64,000 nt of DNA from the NCBI GenBank assembly GCA_037074765.1, contig JBAMDO010000181.1, positions 124,001 through 188,000 on the forward strand, written 5' to 3'. The position numbers were made by a program, and so were the translations under genes. Of the stretch, positions 36,236-49,104 are shown piece by piece. Within the stretch, counting starts at the first letter, position 1, and each line of letters begins with the position of its first letter. The notes beneath the pieces are model-generated. The model was not told where the DNA came from. It saw only the letters and a program-made list of their open reading frames with translations, and did no database searches. Source of the DNA: Mansonella perstans. Taxonomy: Eukaryota; Nematoda; Chromadorea; Rhabditida; Onchocercidae.

Positions 36236-37619
36236 TTCCTACGGGTGTAACATAATACTGCATTCCTCCCTGCAACTTTACCTGGATGTATTTATACGAA
36301 TTTCACCTACCTATACATATACGTGTTTATGCATTTAAGTTTCCGGGATAGTAAATTCTCCGTGCAAATCTTTTGCACAAAAACGAATGCATGAAATCAT
36401 AAGCTCGAAATCCCAAACTATTCCAATTGCATAGGTTCTTGTAAGTCACACTTGACCCGAAGTGTTCGACAGAAACACGTGCTAGAAAACACCACAACTT
36501 ATCATATTTCCAGTGTTTCATACCTCTTACTAATGAAATCCTGGTCAACATAATACCAGCGCTGCAGTCCAGCCATGCTTTCATAATCACTTATCAGTTT
36601 AATAATTATTGCAATTAGGTTTCAGATACAGACATGCGCCCTCGGAGGAGTCACAAAATAGTTTCCAAAGAGTACCTTCTGTCCTACAAACAGTATTGTA
36701 TCGAACAAGTATGCGACTTTCTAGGAAAAAACAGGAAACTTTATCAACATAATTACCAAATACGACAAATGGAATCACTTGGAACATACCATGACTTTGT
36801 ATTTCTGTATTCTTTTGTCAGCTATAGCTAATTTTATGGGGCCGTAATTACCATCTAGAATCTCTCATTTAAATGAATACTACTCATAGTTAATTCCTAC
36901 ATCATTTACTATGACTATTTAAAAAGTTATCACTCACTGACACTAACTTTCCTGTGCCTTGTATAAATGTTTTTACTGCCCTAAGCAAATGGTTTGATCA
37001 CTCGCTAACAGTTCTACACATTTTTAAAGAACATTTCCTTTCCGTACTGCTAATATACTAACCAGAAGATTGCTGAACCAGCTCACTAAGTTTTTCAGGT
37101 CATCATCAACTAGGTTAACAAGTCCAACATACTAACTAGAAGCTGTTCGTGGAGCTGTCTTCAACAGCAATAGTGTTGCAGATTCTGCAGGAAAAAGGTT
37201 CTCAAGCAAGTTGATGAGTTATCTGTAGCAGTACCATTTATGCAAGATTTCGCAGGATGATAATGTGATTTGATTTCAATAAATTAAATCAGGCCGCATA
37301 TTTATCGAAAACATTGATACGGAAAACCCAAGACTGTCAGTGATAACCGTATTTTGGAAATATTCTAATCCCGGCTTAAGTTTACAGCACAGCTGAGTGT
37401 AAGTAGCACAAAGGCAGCACATAGGTAGGTTTATTTATAAATAACAATGATTGGATTTTGCACTTTCCCAACGCAGAATAGTATTTCGGAAGATTTCTCG
37501 CTACGTTTGCCTTCTTAGACGAGATTAGTGAACAGTAGCCCCGAACAATGCTGAAAAGCTTTGAACTCCTCGAACCCACAAAATCCTCGTGGTTATGATA
37601 AGTTCCCATTGGGGTGCAG
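36236..37619. other. Spacer between convergent K2P and MIOS genes
   Basis: Both genes end here. Short open frames on both strands (36327-36590, 36599-36787, 37382-37660) have no domain or splice context. Nothing else is recognised. Confidence 0.55.
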
Positions 37620-40600
37620 TCACGAATCCTCACAAAATAAACAGGGTTGTGATAGTTCATTCAATGCAACGATGTCTTCCTTACAGTTACATAAACAACC
37701 GCTTGCCGCACATTCCGCATGGTCATTGAACCAGTGCCATAAATGTGCCATATGACCTCCATGTCGACACTTCTAAAAAAACCAGATTAGACTCGCGCCA
37801 TTCCTATAATTAATTTCAGTTATATGTGTCTACAGCGCTTGAATCAATAAATGCTGGAGAGAGGGTAACAATAACATAATCGGCACTTCTAATCACAACC
37901 AATGTTTTAACGATATCATTTGAAAAAATATTAGTGACTAAATTTCCCAAGCCTAAAACACATCACTTTTTGTTTAAGAACATTACACTACTTACAGCAT
38001 CCACTAATGTATAATTAATGGATGCTTTTTAAATCTAAGTTCTTTCAAATTTCTAAACACAGAAAAGCAATCACAAACAAACCTGAGCTAGTTGTTTCCA
38101 TACCCCAAACGCTTAGAACTACTGGTTTCCTTCGTACGGAGTACTATTGTTTTATCGCGCATCAAAGTTAACCATACGTCAAATCTCATACCCTAACGAA
38201 TCTCTCAGCAAGTAATGGACAAAACACGAGTACCTGACACCAGGTGAACCAAGAAGATAAGAGGCCGAGTTCTTGACATTCCGTTTGAACATACGAACCC
38301 ATATGTCTACGACACAGTATACATTTGGGAAGTGGCTTCAGGCAACGGGGACATGCCATTTCTCGAGCTGGAACTGATGGAGCACTTGAAGACCTAAAAG
38401 TAAAAAGCTTAGTCATTTAGTATTTCATGTTCATGAATTATCGATTTTTTGAAAACTTAAAGGATAAGAAAAAAATATTGAACCTCGGCATACATTAATC
38501 GAACCTTGTGTAAACAATGAACTGACTGAAAAAACACCACCATATTTGACTGAACTCGCAGTTTAGTTGGGAAGTAATTTATGCAAGTGAAATTTTCTGA
38601 ATAAAAATGTGGTTGACTAACGTTGTAGAAATGTTCGACTGAGTTGCAGGTATGAGTACTGCAGAAGGCACGAAAGTTGACGAGATGTCCGACTTATCTG
38701 ATGTTATATTATGGAGACAAAACTGACAACAAAGTTCAGCCTGAAACTAGATTATAAACAGAAACAGTGATATAAACAAAAATGAAAACACTTTAAAAAA
38801 GCTCCAAACAAAGGGAACAAACCTGTCCAGTATTTTGATTTATCTTTGATTCTATTGGGATGGTATTTCGTCTCCATCCAAGTATACAAATAAGGCGAGC
38901 TCTCTGCACCCACATACCCCATCTATTTAGCATATCTAGATAATCACATATAATGATGCAACTTCGTCTATTTTCATTTCTGCAAGCATCCCATATTCAG
39001 TTAATTGAGAGGAATAATAGAGGAAAAAAAATATAAAGACATCAGAATGAATAAACGCACCACTTTCACTGCGTACTTTTATGCGTTTTCCACAGCATTT
39101 TCCACTGAAATTTTGCAAATAAGTTTAAAAAACTGAAAGGCACTTACAATTCAGTACACGCTTCCTTATTCTCAATAGTCAGTAATTCGAAATCATTGCT
39201 GGCAACTCCTTCAGCCGAATAAGATACAGGCCAGGATTGTTCCTTGACAAAACAACGTCCCAATATCAATAAAACTGTAGCTGTTTGTACGTCTCCCGTG
39301 TAATCCACGTATCTAAATCAAAAAATCTTTAACACTATTTCACTCTTATACATAAAATATACTCAATTCTCGTCAAAAATTTCAACATAATACTGCACTC
39401 GCTAGTTTCCTTTAAGTAAATATGGTAAGATACTCACTGAGACAACAACTCATGAGTAGCTTTTTCATACGAAATACCAGTGATGAGCAAACCGTAAAGT
39501 GTTCGGTATAAACATGCATCCGTGAATAACTCCTTCATCGACTTCATAAAATCTTGATCGCTAAAGTGAATGGCAGCAAAAGCAACCCTGTCCTCTAATG
39601 GAATGTCCTGAAATCTAGGTCCTACACGTTATTTTTTCGGAAAAGCTAACAACTCACTCATTCTCGTTCCAATCCATTTCAAAACGATTATTTCCAGGAA
39701 TTAATAAGATATACAGTTTACTTGCTGGTTGATAATGCAGTGAAAACTGGAAAAATTATCACAACGACCATCCAGAAACGTTATGATCATATTGAAATAA
39801 GGATCCTTGACAATACTTCTGAGACTTTCGGAAAACAATTTCCTACAATAATTTTACAGCAGTGACAGCAGTGACATACAGGGAACAAAAATAAACTTAA
39901 AGAATTATATGTAAAAGGATAACCATTGTTCTGGCAGCTCTCGGTAATCATGCAAAGCTTTCTGAAAAGCTTCCACCTCCAGCAAGCTCTCATTACTTGA
40001 ATCTGAAGCATTCTCCAGCATCAAATCTAGAGTCTGCAAGAAAATGAAAAAAATTATGCCTTTGCAAGAAAAGAAAAAAAGGAAAAAAATTATGCCATCA
40101 CACTCTTCGAACATTAGTTCCAAATCAACTCACTTTTTCCATTCTGGATGAATTAGCTGTGACCAGTGCTACAGCTACTGCCCGACTTAGCGACCTCCTG
40201 AAGAACATTGAAGTTTTTAGAAATATAAAAAATCCAAATTTACACTCTTCGGTACTTCATATGCAAGATAACAATGCATTAACAAAAAAAATGCAGTATT
40301 GCAAGCAGGACCAAAGCAGCTGTGCTCATGTTACTGGTTTTATATTTTCTTCCAATGAATGGGTACAGTACCACACGATGTACGTCTTAATGAATGGATT
40401 CAGCAAACGACCCACGTTTCTACTACATTTTCGTCAATAAATGCATCGAGCTCTGCGACGTCATCAAAAATCGGCCAACCACATATCCGAAGCACTCGAT
40501 CCCGTTCTTTTCCTCTGTACAGCTGTAGCATCAGCAATAGTGATATTTACATTTGCTAAGAGAAATTAAAGCTAATTTTTGATACCTCTTTATCTTAGTT

Positions 40601-43600
40601 TGTACAGCGTAAAATAAAGGTCATAAAATGATCCGAAAAATTACTTAAAAAATGCGAACGCATTAAAAAACAGTACGAAAAGGAATCACATAATTCGTTA
40701 AGGTCCACATGTAATACAGCTTAACCTATCGCAAAAAAAAAAAAAAAATGAAAGCTTTAGTGATTTACGACCGAAATTATCAGTATTTCCAGGAAAGTAA
40801 AATTTTAAGGCTTCAAACAATGAGAAACTTTTTCAACTTAATATAAGTTGATGTAATCGTGTATTACTTCATCACAAGGATGAAGAAAGCAAAGAACCGA
40901 AATTAAGACAGAATCACAATGAAATCACAACCAACTCGGAATAAGAGGATGAGAACTTACTGTAATGTGTCCGAGGAATGGGTCAAAAACAAATATTTCT
41001 TCCGTAGTAAGTTCATTTTTGTCTGGATCTAAACCGTGCTGCATTACATCCATGACACCCGGAAACCTGCAATAATAATAGCAATGAAACAATAATAGCA
41101 ACAAAAAGAAACAATCTTAAAGAGATATAGAAGAAGATTACAATGTCCCATATACACATGGTTTCCAATCCACGATCCTAATCATGCGACGTATCCATTT
41201 CCATAGCCATTTCACTTCAGATGTTGAATATGGACAACAATCGATGATCTCTTTGCAAGATCGTGTATATGCTGAAATCAATTTTTAATCATTAATGAAA
41301 GTACTGCAGTTCATTAGTCATTTGAATTAAGCCTATTCTCAATAAAATATTCTGAGAATTACACTTCAAAAATACATGAAAACTGTATAATCTGAATTAC
41401 TTTCCAAAGTAGTGCTTGAAGGAGAGCCAAAATTTCTGGCAGCACGACTCTTCATCACAAACGATATGTCTGCTGATTCATCAGTTACGGCCGGATCAGC
41501 ACTGTGCACATTAAGTTGACCACCGGATGCATGAGCAACAAAGCCCTGAGATGAATAATCACCAGTTACAAATTTGTTAACCTGTAAAAAACAAAGATAT
41601 TTTCAATAATGAATAAAGCATGACATCACTATTTTAACCACCGTGTTCAAACTAAATGACGGACCGTTGTAAGCCTGGCTTCAAACGCGCCACGTCCTCC
41701 ATCTGGTCCCACTACCAACAAGCGGTTACAATTTTCAGGATGCCAGGCAAACCCAGAAACTCTCGAAATGTCGAAGACCTGAAAAAGAAATTCATTATAA
41801 ATGGCGATTTCGGACGTTTTTAAGACACTACAGTAAAAGTAAGAAGTGCAAGAGAATAAGACCTATCCTCAACGTAACTTATAATTAAGTTCTAAATAAG
41901 GATGTGACAACTTCATGGAGCCAATATCTTCCGAACATCGATTACCACGAAATCCACCTTGCAGCAAATCACCTGCATTTGACATCGGTAACTAAACAAA
42001 TCTTTACTTATAGCAGAACGCAGAAGCATCTATTTTTCCAAGGAAAGATCATTACTTGTTACTTCTAAGATAACAGTAATGCATGAGAATAGAAACCGGA
42101 ACATACGCTCAGAATTTTTGTTATACTATGTTCTTCTAAAATGCCTTCACATGGTGATATAAGTTCTGTCACAACTCTAGAATTCCGACGGAAACATGAC
42201 AAGCAAGTTGGAAAATGCGGATTCCATAATATTTTCACTGCACCTGCGTCATTCTTTTTCTAAAATATTTCATGCTACACGTTCATCAATTAATTGGTAT
42301 TTTGCAGCCAAAAGATTATTTTTTTCCTCATTACCCCATATAATCTGAAGTTCCTAGTAACCGAAATAGCTACGATGATGAGAGATTGATATGGGAAAAA
42401 CAGCTTAGCTTATAAGACTCATTCCAAATAGTAGAAATAACTCACAAAATAGGAAATTTGCATCTTGTATAAGGGAGATTTCAAATACCTTCGGTCGTAT
42501 ATACAAGCAAAATCGTCAATGATGCAAGCAATGCAATAATGTACATCACCAGCACTTATGCTTCGCACCTGATTTGAAACAGGCACAGAGCAAAGTGGCC
42601 GCGTACCTTCCCGTATATCAAACATTTTTATTGAGCGCGAACATCCCAAACAAAGCATGTTTGGATCATTCCTATTTAAAAATATGTGGGTGCTTTTGAA
42701 TCGCAAAATTAAAATAATCGTTAAAAAGAAAAAATATATGGGACGTAAATGGTCTCTAATTTCGGAGACAACTTGAATAATCACTAATTAATCTAACATT
42801 TTGAACAACTGCGCTTGTTGTCAAATGAAATATTATTATTTACCTGAGCCAAGTCAAATCCATCACACGTTCATTACAGTTAATACAAATAACATGCAGT
42901 TTCGGATTGCAGATGTCGTACACGCAGACAGTATAATCTTGAGAACGTCCACTGAAAAAAAAAATCTCCAAAAATTTACATAACTGTTGCTTTTTGTTAG
43001 CGATCACAAATGAAATATGTATAAAAAACATACCCTTCTAAATATGCAGCCAAATAAGCACCTATTATAGGATTGAAGTTTAAGGAAGTAACTGATTTCG
43101 GTACATCAAACACTAATTCCACCGCGTCGTCCAGATTACTAAAATGACCCAAGTTAGGTACGAACATGGAAATCATGGGTGTTTGAAGGAAATGATGACT
43201 TGGAAAGTTTACTGATCATCTTATGACGCATCAGTAAACGATAATCCAGTGCAAAGGTTTACCTAATATCTGGTTCAGCAGCTACCTTAGTTATCACTAT
43301 TTTGCCATTCGTATAACCCAGTGCTAATGCCTCATCAGACAAAGGGCTTAGATCGAAACAGTGTAGATGTTCCTGAAAAATACTTGAGTCAGCTTTTTAA
43401 TTTTCACACAGACTTTTTATTTTTGGCTAACAAATCAATTTAAAACTATCAAAGATGGGCCTGCATGCCATCTCCCACTGCTAATATTGTAGAAGATTGT
43501 TATCAGCTCCACTTAGTTTGCATTCAGGTTGATGATTAAACATTACTATGCTAACATAAGAACTTTGAAATCGCTTTCTATCAATGCCATAAATCCACCT

Positions 43601-44020
43601 TGTGATGCCAATCATAACATTACATTCTAATTTTAGAACATCGCCACCTCAGAGACGTAATGAATACCATTTTTACGAATATAATGATTCAAAAGAAATG
43701 TTTCGGAAACTATTTAAAACCCACTTATTTAGATCTCTCTTACGCATGCACCTCTCAAGAAGCAAAATACAATATACAACAACTACAAATTATGAATTGT
43801 ACAACCTTGTTTAAATTTATTACCATTACGTTCTTTACAATAAATCAGTGTGAAATCAAACGAAACACATTACCAATTCGCTGGTTTCGTTGAATGGTAA
43901 ACATTGAAGCAACTTTGGTTGAGCTTCACCAACATCTTCGTAAAACGCCACCTGTTCTGTAGAAAGAGCAATAAACTGTTGTCGACGACTGCTCAGCCAA
44001 CGTACATCTCGAAGCATCAT
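37620..44020 (-). CDS. MIOS: MIOS / missing oocyte, GATOR2 (SEACAT) subunit
   Basis: 20 exons: 43874-44020, 43263-43372, 43034-43138, 42844-42951, 42446-42671, 42107-42259, 41665-41778, 41401-41581, 41142-41271, 40961-41066, 40416-40522, 40134-40197, 39924-40033, 39722-39842, 39438-39607, 39148-39312, 38823-38979, 38622-38740, 38234-38393, 37620-37772; 901 codons plus stop. GATOR2 activates TORC1 at lysosomes in response to amino acids. The N-terminal part (about 1-330) reads as WD40 blades (for example SQDYTVCVYDICNPKLHV and SRSIKMFDIREGTRPLCSV). The helical middle contains RAVAVAL, DPYFNMIITFL, LEDRVAFAA and YVDYTGDVQTA. The C-terminus has the MIOS zinc module: ACPRCLKPLPKCILCRRHMG, SSWFTWCQKCRHGGHMAHLW, HWFNDHAECAASGCLCNC. 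The end of exon 14 is ambiguous (see findings). I chose the first of two adjacent Met codons as start; no acceptor is visible next to it. Confidence 0.92.
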
Positions 44021-47000
44021 CCCAAAAGCAAGAATATTTGATCAGTTGAAGATACTTCAAAACATCTTACGAGCACACGTCACCGTACCAAATCTAGCCT
44101 TATCTCCAATAATCATGGCTAGGCTCGTGGTTATGGCTAGGCTTTACGAAGAAACTTTTGGGTAGGTTCCATCATACTTGCTGCTACAAATTTTGGTATA
44201 TCTTTCGAGTCTAGGCAGTGGATTTTTCAAATGAACGCAGTATGAGTAGAAGAAATGGCAATACTTTTGAAATTCTTCCGGCTAGTAAATACAAACCGCC
44301 ACTACCGTATAGCGTTCAAAAGTGAAGTTAAATGAGGACTGCTATAGTAGCACAAAACTTGCAGCTCACTCCATCAATGTTCTTTTTTTTCATTTTTTCC
44401 AGTTTTTGAACCGAATTCGAGGTAACTGCCTTATATGGTTGTTGAGAATGAACTGCTAAGATCACTTATTCCTCTTTTCTGTAGCATTAAATAGATCAGA
44501 TGAAATGAACCCGATGTAACTGTTTCAATCACAATTCACAATATGTAATAGTAAGCAAGATGGCATCCGAATTGTACATCTTTCCAAAATTATTTCACAT
44601 AGCAAGCTTATAGCCTTGACAACTCATAATTCGGGTCTATATTACAATCAATCAATTACATTTCAGAATCTTAAATATTAAGAATTCATTGTTGTTTTCG
44701 GAAGCGATACAAATTTTACTCTTATCTTCATTTGAAGTTGTAATTATTAGTGATTGAATGCTCGCAATTGTTTCCAGGTGCTGATAAATATGCCTTCAAA
44801 TTGTTCCCTCTAAAATATGAATACTTTCTTCAACTGCTATTTCCTCTCAAAGCTTACTAATCAAATTTTAAATATTATATTGCGAAATTTTTTAAACTTT
44901 TTTAATTTTTTTTTTTTTTAAACTTTTTTTTTGAAATTTTTTAAAAAGAAGCCCCTTCGTTATTACTTAGTGTTTGGCCTGAAAGCAGGCAACAACTAAA
45001 ATGAAATCAAACAGTCAAATGAAATTTTATGCGAAAACTTGATTATATTCGTAACAAAAAGCATAGCCGTGCAGCTACAAAATTTTATTTCGATTTCTTT
45101 GACTTCTCGGTAGACTTCCTCAAAATTCACTGCAGGACGCAAATCTCTTGTAGGACTCATAATCCACAAATTGCTTTTTGTACAGCTAGGTCACCTTTTG
45201 AAATTCTTTCATGACCCAAACTAACTAAAGATTTATCTGAACAACTGGAAGACATCATATGATTGATATATTTTTAGAGTTTGCATTAGAGTGAAAGGAA
45301 TAATGATTGCTTCCATATGGCATCACCACATATCGAAAGTTGTTTAAGGGACAGATGATAGAACACGGAGAAGCAAAACTAAAATGCCAAATTTGATTAT
45401 AATTTTGCTTTGACATAAAGATTACACTTTTTTATCGAGTTTGCACAAAGTTAAAAAGATGACAGATGGATAAATGTTTTTTAAATTGAACGAGAACTCA
45501 TCATAAATTGTTTCGCGCAGTAAATTTATTAATTAATAGTTTGTTAGCTAAGTTATCATAAGAGATGTCGATATAAAACATTCAACAAATAATGTCTTTG
45601 AAATGTTTAGTTGCTCTATATATGAAGGGCATGCATTCATCATGTCGGATTTCCTCTGCAAAAGCTTAACGGTTATATTTCCTCACGTGTATCCATCCGA
45701 TCAGGTCGTTCCGGTTACATTATTATTATCAATCCCAAACATTCGGTAACTTTCTCAGCTAATTCGGTAATTTCAATCAAAAATAACGAAATCGACATAA
45801 TGAATATCCAACCTATAATACCCTACTGAAATTCACCACTTTCCTACCAAAGTCCTACTAAATAAGGGAACGGCATGGAAGAAGCATGCTGTATCCAAAT
45901 TTGATTTATTCTATTCCATCACAACCACTTTATCCCATTACGGTTAAAACATTTGTCGGCAATACGATGAGTTGCTGCACGAGACCACCCATGATGTCAC
46001 CCAACGACACATTGCCGCATGGCTGATTGAATTTCGGTGCTATCATTTTCATCAAAATCAGAATTGGAGTAGCTAATAATGTTAGTCTCAGCACTGTAGT
46101 TGACTGTAATTAGGTGAAAAATGAATAATAAAACAAACATTAGATTGAATAAGCCATTCCTGCGCTCCTCAGTTTATTTTCCCTTCTGTGTCTATTTCGA
46201 ATCCTGTTAACATGAGAATCGCTTCGCTAGCCAACCTAGTTTTAGTACGAATATGAACAAATACCTTTAAATTGAACACATTGTGATTAGGTCAGAATTT
46301 GCCCTTCCAACACTTGTTTTCATAGATTATTTTCAACAATAATTTGGTAGACAAGATGAAATGATGAAATATCCAGGCTTGCATCTTTTTCAACTAAGTG
46401 ATTTTCCATCATCTCAGACTAAAAATGTATCGCAGTCCCAATTCTTGCGAAACTTTTGCAATACGGCTAGATCTATATAAAAGTTGTAGATGCTCCAGAA
46501 TTCTTTAACTGCGGTTAATATGCACCAGTTAATGTTTTCCAATTCCAGATCTCGATAGTGGATTTCTGAATCTTCACGTTTTGATACAGAGATATTATTG
46601 TTATCCACAATCTACGTACAACGTTAAACGTGGAGCAGAAATACTTGTGAGATGTTGCAGCCAGAATCCTCCACAGAAGCATTTATGCTGATTTGACTCC
46701 ATGATGGTGTCATGGCCTTTGTTCACTATTGCCAACTGAAGCTGATCATCTTGCCCACACATTGTTATCGCTAACGGCTAAATATATATTAATTACTGGA
46801 TTCGCTTGTCTTCATGCATTCATCTCTCATCCATCGAAACTTGATCCGATTATGTTGTCGCGATCGGAAACAGCTGAATGGAATGAGAACACAGTAGAAC
46901 ATATGACAAACTAGGTTACTACCAGATTTTGATCCCATAAACGAAGCAACCCATGAAATCATCAGCAACAAACCAACCAATAAATGAGTGTAAACAGACG

Positions 47001-48162
47001 GCAACAGCTCACATATGCTTTTTTCAAAAGTCTGCTCGCAAAATGCGCTGCACTAAACGGCCGCAACAATATTTTCATTGCAAGACTTAATTAATCAAGG
47101 CATCCTCAGAGTAAAAGTTGCAATTGGTCATCTGGGCTCAATATATTTTGCAACAGTTATGATAATATGCTTAAACAATGAATTTCCCGACGCAAATAGT
47201 TCGCTCTTCAGACTTGATTTAGAAATAAGATTAGACAAAATGCTCTTTTCTCACTTTACCGCTTTACTGTATACGGTATATAGCAAGAAATATCGAAATA
47301 CTTATTTTCATCACCAAATTTCGGACCTAAGTAAAGGCGATTCATTGTTCTGGAGTGTTATAAGCTATATTGAGTTACGATACGTCTTTCAATTGCAGGT
47401 GCCATCTTCAATTCAACTGCTCTTTGTATTAATTGCGTGGAATAATATCTGCTTTGGTATTGCCTGATGAACATTTATCACCTTAAATTCAACTTCACAA
47501 GTAATTGCTGTGTTCAAGCTACATCTTCTGGGATACTTTCAAGTTACATAATCAGTCAATATTCCGTGCCATCAAGCATTCACTAAATTTCTAAACAAGT
47601 ATTACACTGACAGATTTGGTGAAGAATGTGCGACATATTAGAAATGAAAGCTGAAATCGAACAATATTGATTCCTGAATGATGAGTTCGAGCTCGAAAAT
47701 GTTTCCCTTCTAAATGGCTTTAACAACCAGATTTCTACAGTTCACTGTAGTATCTCAGTCGAATTATTAAACTAACTGGATGCCTGGATACATGAACATC
47801 ATCAATATTTCAGCTCTAGAGTATCAACACCACCGGCCTACAACAACTACCATTCTTGTTCTCAAATTTGTTGAAATCAGTTCAGCGTTTGGACAGATAT
47901 AATCTAACCAATCCATATAAGAAGGTAATGAAATCATGCATAAGGATCAACGATGACACTGAAAATGGGATAATAAAGTGAACAAGCTGATCCATTAACC
48001 GAATGTTTTCAGTATAGCTCACATCCTCTTGAATGTTGCCGTTACATTCGCAATCTAACGTTCCTTTCAAGTCCATTTCAGGATGCAATCGCTTCTCATT
48101 CTAAGCTAGTGATAGCGATGCGAAAATATATTTCTGAACAGCTCAGGATGCACCCCACATAC
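44021..48162. other. 4-kb stretch upstream of MIOS, no confirmed gene
   Basis: It contains the MIOS promoter and, on the minus strand, whatever follows the membrane-protein exons at 48.2-49.1 kb. I looked for C2-domain motifs and found none that hold up. Two open stretches stand out without being proven: a minus-strand exon-like frame at 46414-46611 and a plus-strand 129-codon frame at 47078-47467. Confidence 0.5.
46414..46611 (-). other. Exon-like open frame of unknown product
   Basis: After a cgtag acceptor the frame is open for 65 codons to a stop and reads with a balanced, protein-like composition (SKREDSEIHYRDLELENINW, KEFWSIYNFYIDLAVLQKF). No domain is recognised. It could be the last exon of the minus-strand gene whose membrane exons lie at 48.2-49.1 kb, or chance. 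Confidence 0.25.
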
Positions 48163-49104
48163 CACCGGAGAATCCGGCACCCCATAGTCTTCGTTTTCCA
48201 GTTGTGTTTGGCTTCGCATTATTAAACAGCCTGCAATGGAACATTTTTTTTTTTAAACAGAAGCACTTAGGGTAGAGTCTATCCATAAAATCTCCATAAA
48301 TCCATAAATCTAGCCATAAAATTCAATATCCCATAGTTTATGTTATTTGATTTTCATTGTCAGATGAAAGATTAGATAATGAATTTCACGGTCTGATTCG
48401 ATTTTCACTCTAAGTAGATCACAGCGAATAGTCATTTTCATCAGTATTGTACGCTGTCATATATCACCGTCCTATCACCAGTAAGTGCTGCTAAGGCATT
48501 CCTGCAGTACTTTATTTTTACAAGATTCGAAATGGATCCATTTAATTTCAGTTTCGTGCAGAATGGGTAAATGCAGTACCTCGGAAGAGGTAGAAAAATT
48601 CTATTAAAATATCCAAGTAGAAGTGAGGATAATTAAATAAAAATTGCTAAATAAATGATGGCGTTATGAGTGAATAAACATGAAAAAGAAACTAGTGCAT
48701 TTAAAATAAACATGTGACGTTAGCTATAAAAGGAAAAATTAATATATCTGACTTTGACATTTAATTGCAAATAGGTATTGGCAGGATGTCGATGAGGAAG
48801 ATGACAATTACTACTTGACTACTAGTTTAATGTTGCAAAAATATTTGGAAAGAATGAAATAAAAATGAAGCATACTTTACCTCCAGGATGTCTTTCTGTT
48901 GATGCAAATACCAATGCAAAAGGCAATAACAGTCAACAAGATAGATATGATGATAACAACAAAGGCCCAGTTAGGTATGTGTTCACGAGCCTTCAGTCCT
49001 GCTGATGTAGTGGAAGATGTTGGTTGTCTTGTTTTCACATCCATTATACTTAATAATTCATCCACCAACTGTTCAACTTCCTCACTTTCGTACTTTCCTT
49101 TGAG
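48163..49104 (-). CDS. Membrane protein exons, synaptotagmin-like N-terminus (partial)
   Basis: Two exons join in phase: 48881-49104 and 48163-48230. The first encodes an acidic stretch (KYESEEVEQLVDELLSIMD), a Ser/Thr-rich linker and a single transmembrane helix, IPNWAFVVIIISILLTVIAF, followed by CIGICINRK. The second adds KPNTTGKRRLWGAGFSGG, a basic juxtamembrane linker. A short lumenal region, a P-x-WA helix start, cysteines at the cytosolic end and a basic linker are the layout of synaptotagmins. The expected C2A/C2B exons downstream were not found, so the name is tentative. An upstream coding exon is required because the first exon starts in phase after a tttcag site; an acidic frame starting MRSLKDNIEEDLAEKSENK at 49931 (minus) is a candidate. 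Confidence 0.4.

Noticed and set aside
46789..47004. Possible C2-like fragment (AVSDRDNIIG) on the minus strand
   Set aside because: Only a few residues match and the frame stops at once; not enough to call a synaptotagmin C2 domain.
47882..48106. Third exon for the membrane protein (NEKRLHPEMDLKG)
   Set aside because: It has a good donor but its phase does not fit the preceding exon with any acceptor I could find.
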